Shown here: positions 62,781 through 64,000 of the stretch, piece by piece
Numbering within the stretch: position 1 is the stretch's first letter
Layout: each line of letters starts with the position of its first letter
Source of the DNA: Streptomyces sp. Sge12
Lineage (GTDB): Bacteria > Actinomycetota > Actinomycetes > Streptomycetales > Streptomycetaceae
Assembly: GCF_002080455.1 (NCBI RefSeq)
Contig: NZ_CP020555.1
Span: 1,736,001 to 1,800,000 of the forward strand
Length of the DNA: 64,000 bases
Direction: 5' to 3'
Position numbers and translations under genes: made by a program
Notes under the pieces: generated by a model
Databases searched by the model: none
What the model was told of the DNA's origin: nothing
The model's input: the letters and a program-made list of their open reading frames with translations, nothing else

Positions 62781-64000
62781 CGTCTTCCTCCGTCGGCTCC
62801 TTCCGGCCTCAGCAGGTCGTCGCCGAACAGCGCGTCCTCGATCCGGACCAGTGCCCGTACGTCCGGGGTCAGCACCTCGTACTCGCCGCGCAGCACCCCG
62901 TCGAGGAAGAGGCCGCGCATCAGGGTGCGCTGCACCTTGCCGCTGCTGGTGCGGCGTACGGTGCCCGGGCGTACGAGCAGGACGTTCCCGGCCGGGATCT
63001 CGAACTCCTTGCCGATCAGCGCCTGCATGCGCTGTGCGACGGTCCGCAGCTCGGCGCCGTCCGCGCCGCGCACCTCCTGGACGAGGACGAGCTGCTCGCT
63101 CCCGGCGTCGACGGAGAAGGCGGCGCCCGCGCCGAAGGTCAGCGCGGGACTGACGGTGCGGGCGGCCCATTCGACGTCCTGCGGGTACACGTTGCGGCCG
63201 TTGATGATGATGACTTCCTTGAGCCGCCCGGTCACGAACAACTGGCCGTCCTCGAGCATCCCGAGGTCGCCCGTGCGCAGGAAGTTGCTCTCCTCGCCGT
63301 TGAGGCTGGCGAGGAAGGTGTGGACGCTCTCCGCGGGCCGCCGCCAGTAGCCGCGGGCCACGCTGTAGCCGCGCAGCCAGATCTCGCCGACGGCGCCGGC
63401 CGGGAGTTCGCGGTGGGTCAGCGGGTCGACGATGCGCACGTCCACGTCGACCGGGGTGCCGCAGCCGACCAGGGTCCGGGCGCGCTCGCCCGATCCGGCC
63501 CGCAGCACCTGGTCGCGCTCCAGGGCGGTGCGGTCGAAGTCCTTGCGGACGTGCGGGGTGCCGGGGGCCCCGCCGGAGACGACCAGGGTGGCCTCGGCCA
63601 GTCCGTAGCAGGGGTAGAGGGCCTCGGGGCGGAATCCGGCGGGGGCGAACCGTTCGGCGAAGGCGTCGAGGCTCTCGGGGCGTACGGGTTCGGCGCCGTT
63701 GAGGGCGAGGCGCCAGCGGGACAGGTCGAGGGCGGCGATCTGCTCGTCCTTGACCCGGCGCACGCACAGGTCGTAGCTGAAGTTGGGGCCGCCGCCCACG
63801 GTGACGCCGTACTCGTCGATGGCCTGGAGCCAGCGCAGCGGGCGTTTGACGAAGGACAGCGGGGTGACCTGGACGCTGTGGCTGCCGAGCCAGACGGGGT
63901 GCAGCAGGTGGGCCACGAGTCCCATGTCGTGGAAGTAGGGCAGCCAGCTTCCGAAGCGGTCCTCGCGGGTGGTGCGCAGCACCTTCTGCAGGGCGGCCTG
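62774..64000 (-). CDS. Fatty acyl-AMP ligase (FAAL), 5' end outside window
   Basis: 408 residues visible; the frame is open to the right edge, so the N-terminal third is missing. FAAL signature segments: FHDMGLVAHLL, SFVKRPLRWLQAI, YPCYGLAEATL, TGDLG, and the C-terminal lysine motif RTSSGKVQRT. FAALs activate a free fatty acid as adenylate and pass it to an ACP rather than CoA. First visible gene of the leftward operon. Confidence 0.9.
   Translation of the reverse strand, partial: QAALQKVLRTTREDRFGSWLPYFHDMGLVAHLLHPVWLGSHSVQVTPLSFVKRPLRWLQAIDEYGVTVGGGPNFSYDLCVRRVKDEQIAALDLSRWRLALNGAEPVRPESLDAFAERFAPAGFRPEALYPCYGLAEATLVVSGGAPGTPHVRKDFDRTALERDQVLRAGSGERARTLVGCGTPVDVDVRIVDPLTHRELPAGAVGEIWLRGYSVARGYWRRPAESVHTFLASLNGEESNFLRTGDLGMLEDGQLFVTGRLKEVIIINGRNVYPQDVEWAARTVSPALTFGAGAAFSVDAGSEQLVLVQEVRGADGAELRTVAQRMQALIGKEFEIPAGNVLLVRPGTVRRTSSGKVQRTLMRGLFLDGVLRGEYEVLTPDVRALVRIEDALFGDDLLRPEGADGGRRW

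Noticed and set aside
1..64000. CRISPR arrays, tRNA or rRNA genes, integrases, insertion sequences
   Set aside because: No regularly spaced repeats, cloverleaf-like sequences or transposase/integrase motifs were noticed in the window.

Overview
This window looks like Streptomyces or a close relative. GC is very high, third codon positions are G/C-rich, genes are packed with ATGA/GTGA overlaps, rare TTA codons sit inside a few genes, and AfsA-like, SARP and LAL regulators are present. All assignments come from reading the sequence. No database search was run.

Layout. (1) 1-5.3 kb: the 3' end of an acyl-CoA dehydrogenase gene, an alpha/beta hydrolase, a membrane-anchored TolB-like propeller protein, an MFS transporter and a family 2 glycosyltransferase. 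(2) 5.7-35 kb: a large cell-surface polysaccharide locus. Its rightward arm holds a Gfo/Idh/MocA dehydrogenase, an SDR epimerase/dehydratase, two DegT aminotransferases, a NeuD/PglD-type acyltransferase, a 1,099-residue secreted DUF4082 protein, a glycosyltransferase, a fused Wzz-Wzy protein and another glycosyltransferase. Its leftward arm, read from 34.9 kb down to 25.5 kb, holds a WbpD-type acetyltransferase, a toroid-like protein, TagA/WecG, WecC/WbpA, WecB/WbpI, a Wzz, a Wzx flippase, a secreted beta-helix protein and a glycosyltransferase. Together the arms hold homologues of all five steps of the WbpA-B-E-D-I route to a UDP-2,3-diacetamido-2,3-dideoxy-mannuronic acid type sugar, plus assembly and export functions. 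(3) 19-25.4 kb, between the two arms: a tightly overlapping four-gene operon of the MoxR / vWA / beta-propeller (bpX) ternary type, a proposed NTP-dependent conflict system. (4) 35-51 kb: a regulatory and accessory block with a HypE-like protein, a GPH-type MFS transporter, an AfsA-like protein, an AfsR-type SARP, an NTPase-LuxR regulator, an acyl-adenylate ligase homologue and a polyprenyl synthetase homologue that have both lost catalytic motifs, a LAL regulator and a metallophosphoesterase. (5) 51.4-64 kb: two phosphopantetheinyl transferases, a small secreted peptide, a TTA-containing LuxR-type regulator, and a leftward biosynthetic operon that runs off the right edge. The operon order is FAAL, acyl-CoA dehydrogenase, ACP, KS-AT-ACP polyketide synthase, KASIII homologue, FkbH, ACP, phosphopantetheinyl transferase.

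How it may work together. The right-hand operon fits an acyl-tetronate pathway. FAAL would load a fatty acid on an ACP, the dehydrogenase would desaturate it, one malonyl extension would give a beta-ketoacyl thioester, and FkbH plus its ACP would supply a glyceryl-thioester that the KASIII homologue joins to it. The polysaccharide genes are unusually rich in TTA codons (five genes, plus the MFS gene at 3 kb), and the LuxR regulator of the right-hand region also has one. Both regions may therefore depend on the developmental tRNA bldA. No rRNA, tRNA, CRISPR array, insertion sequence or integrase was recognised.
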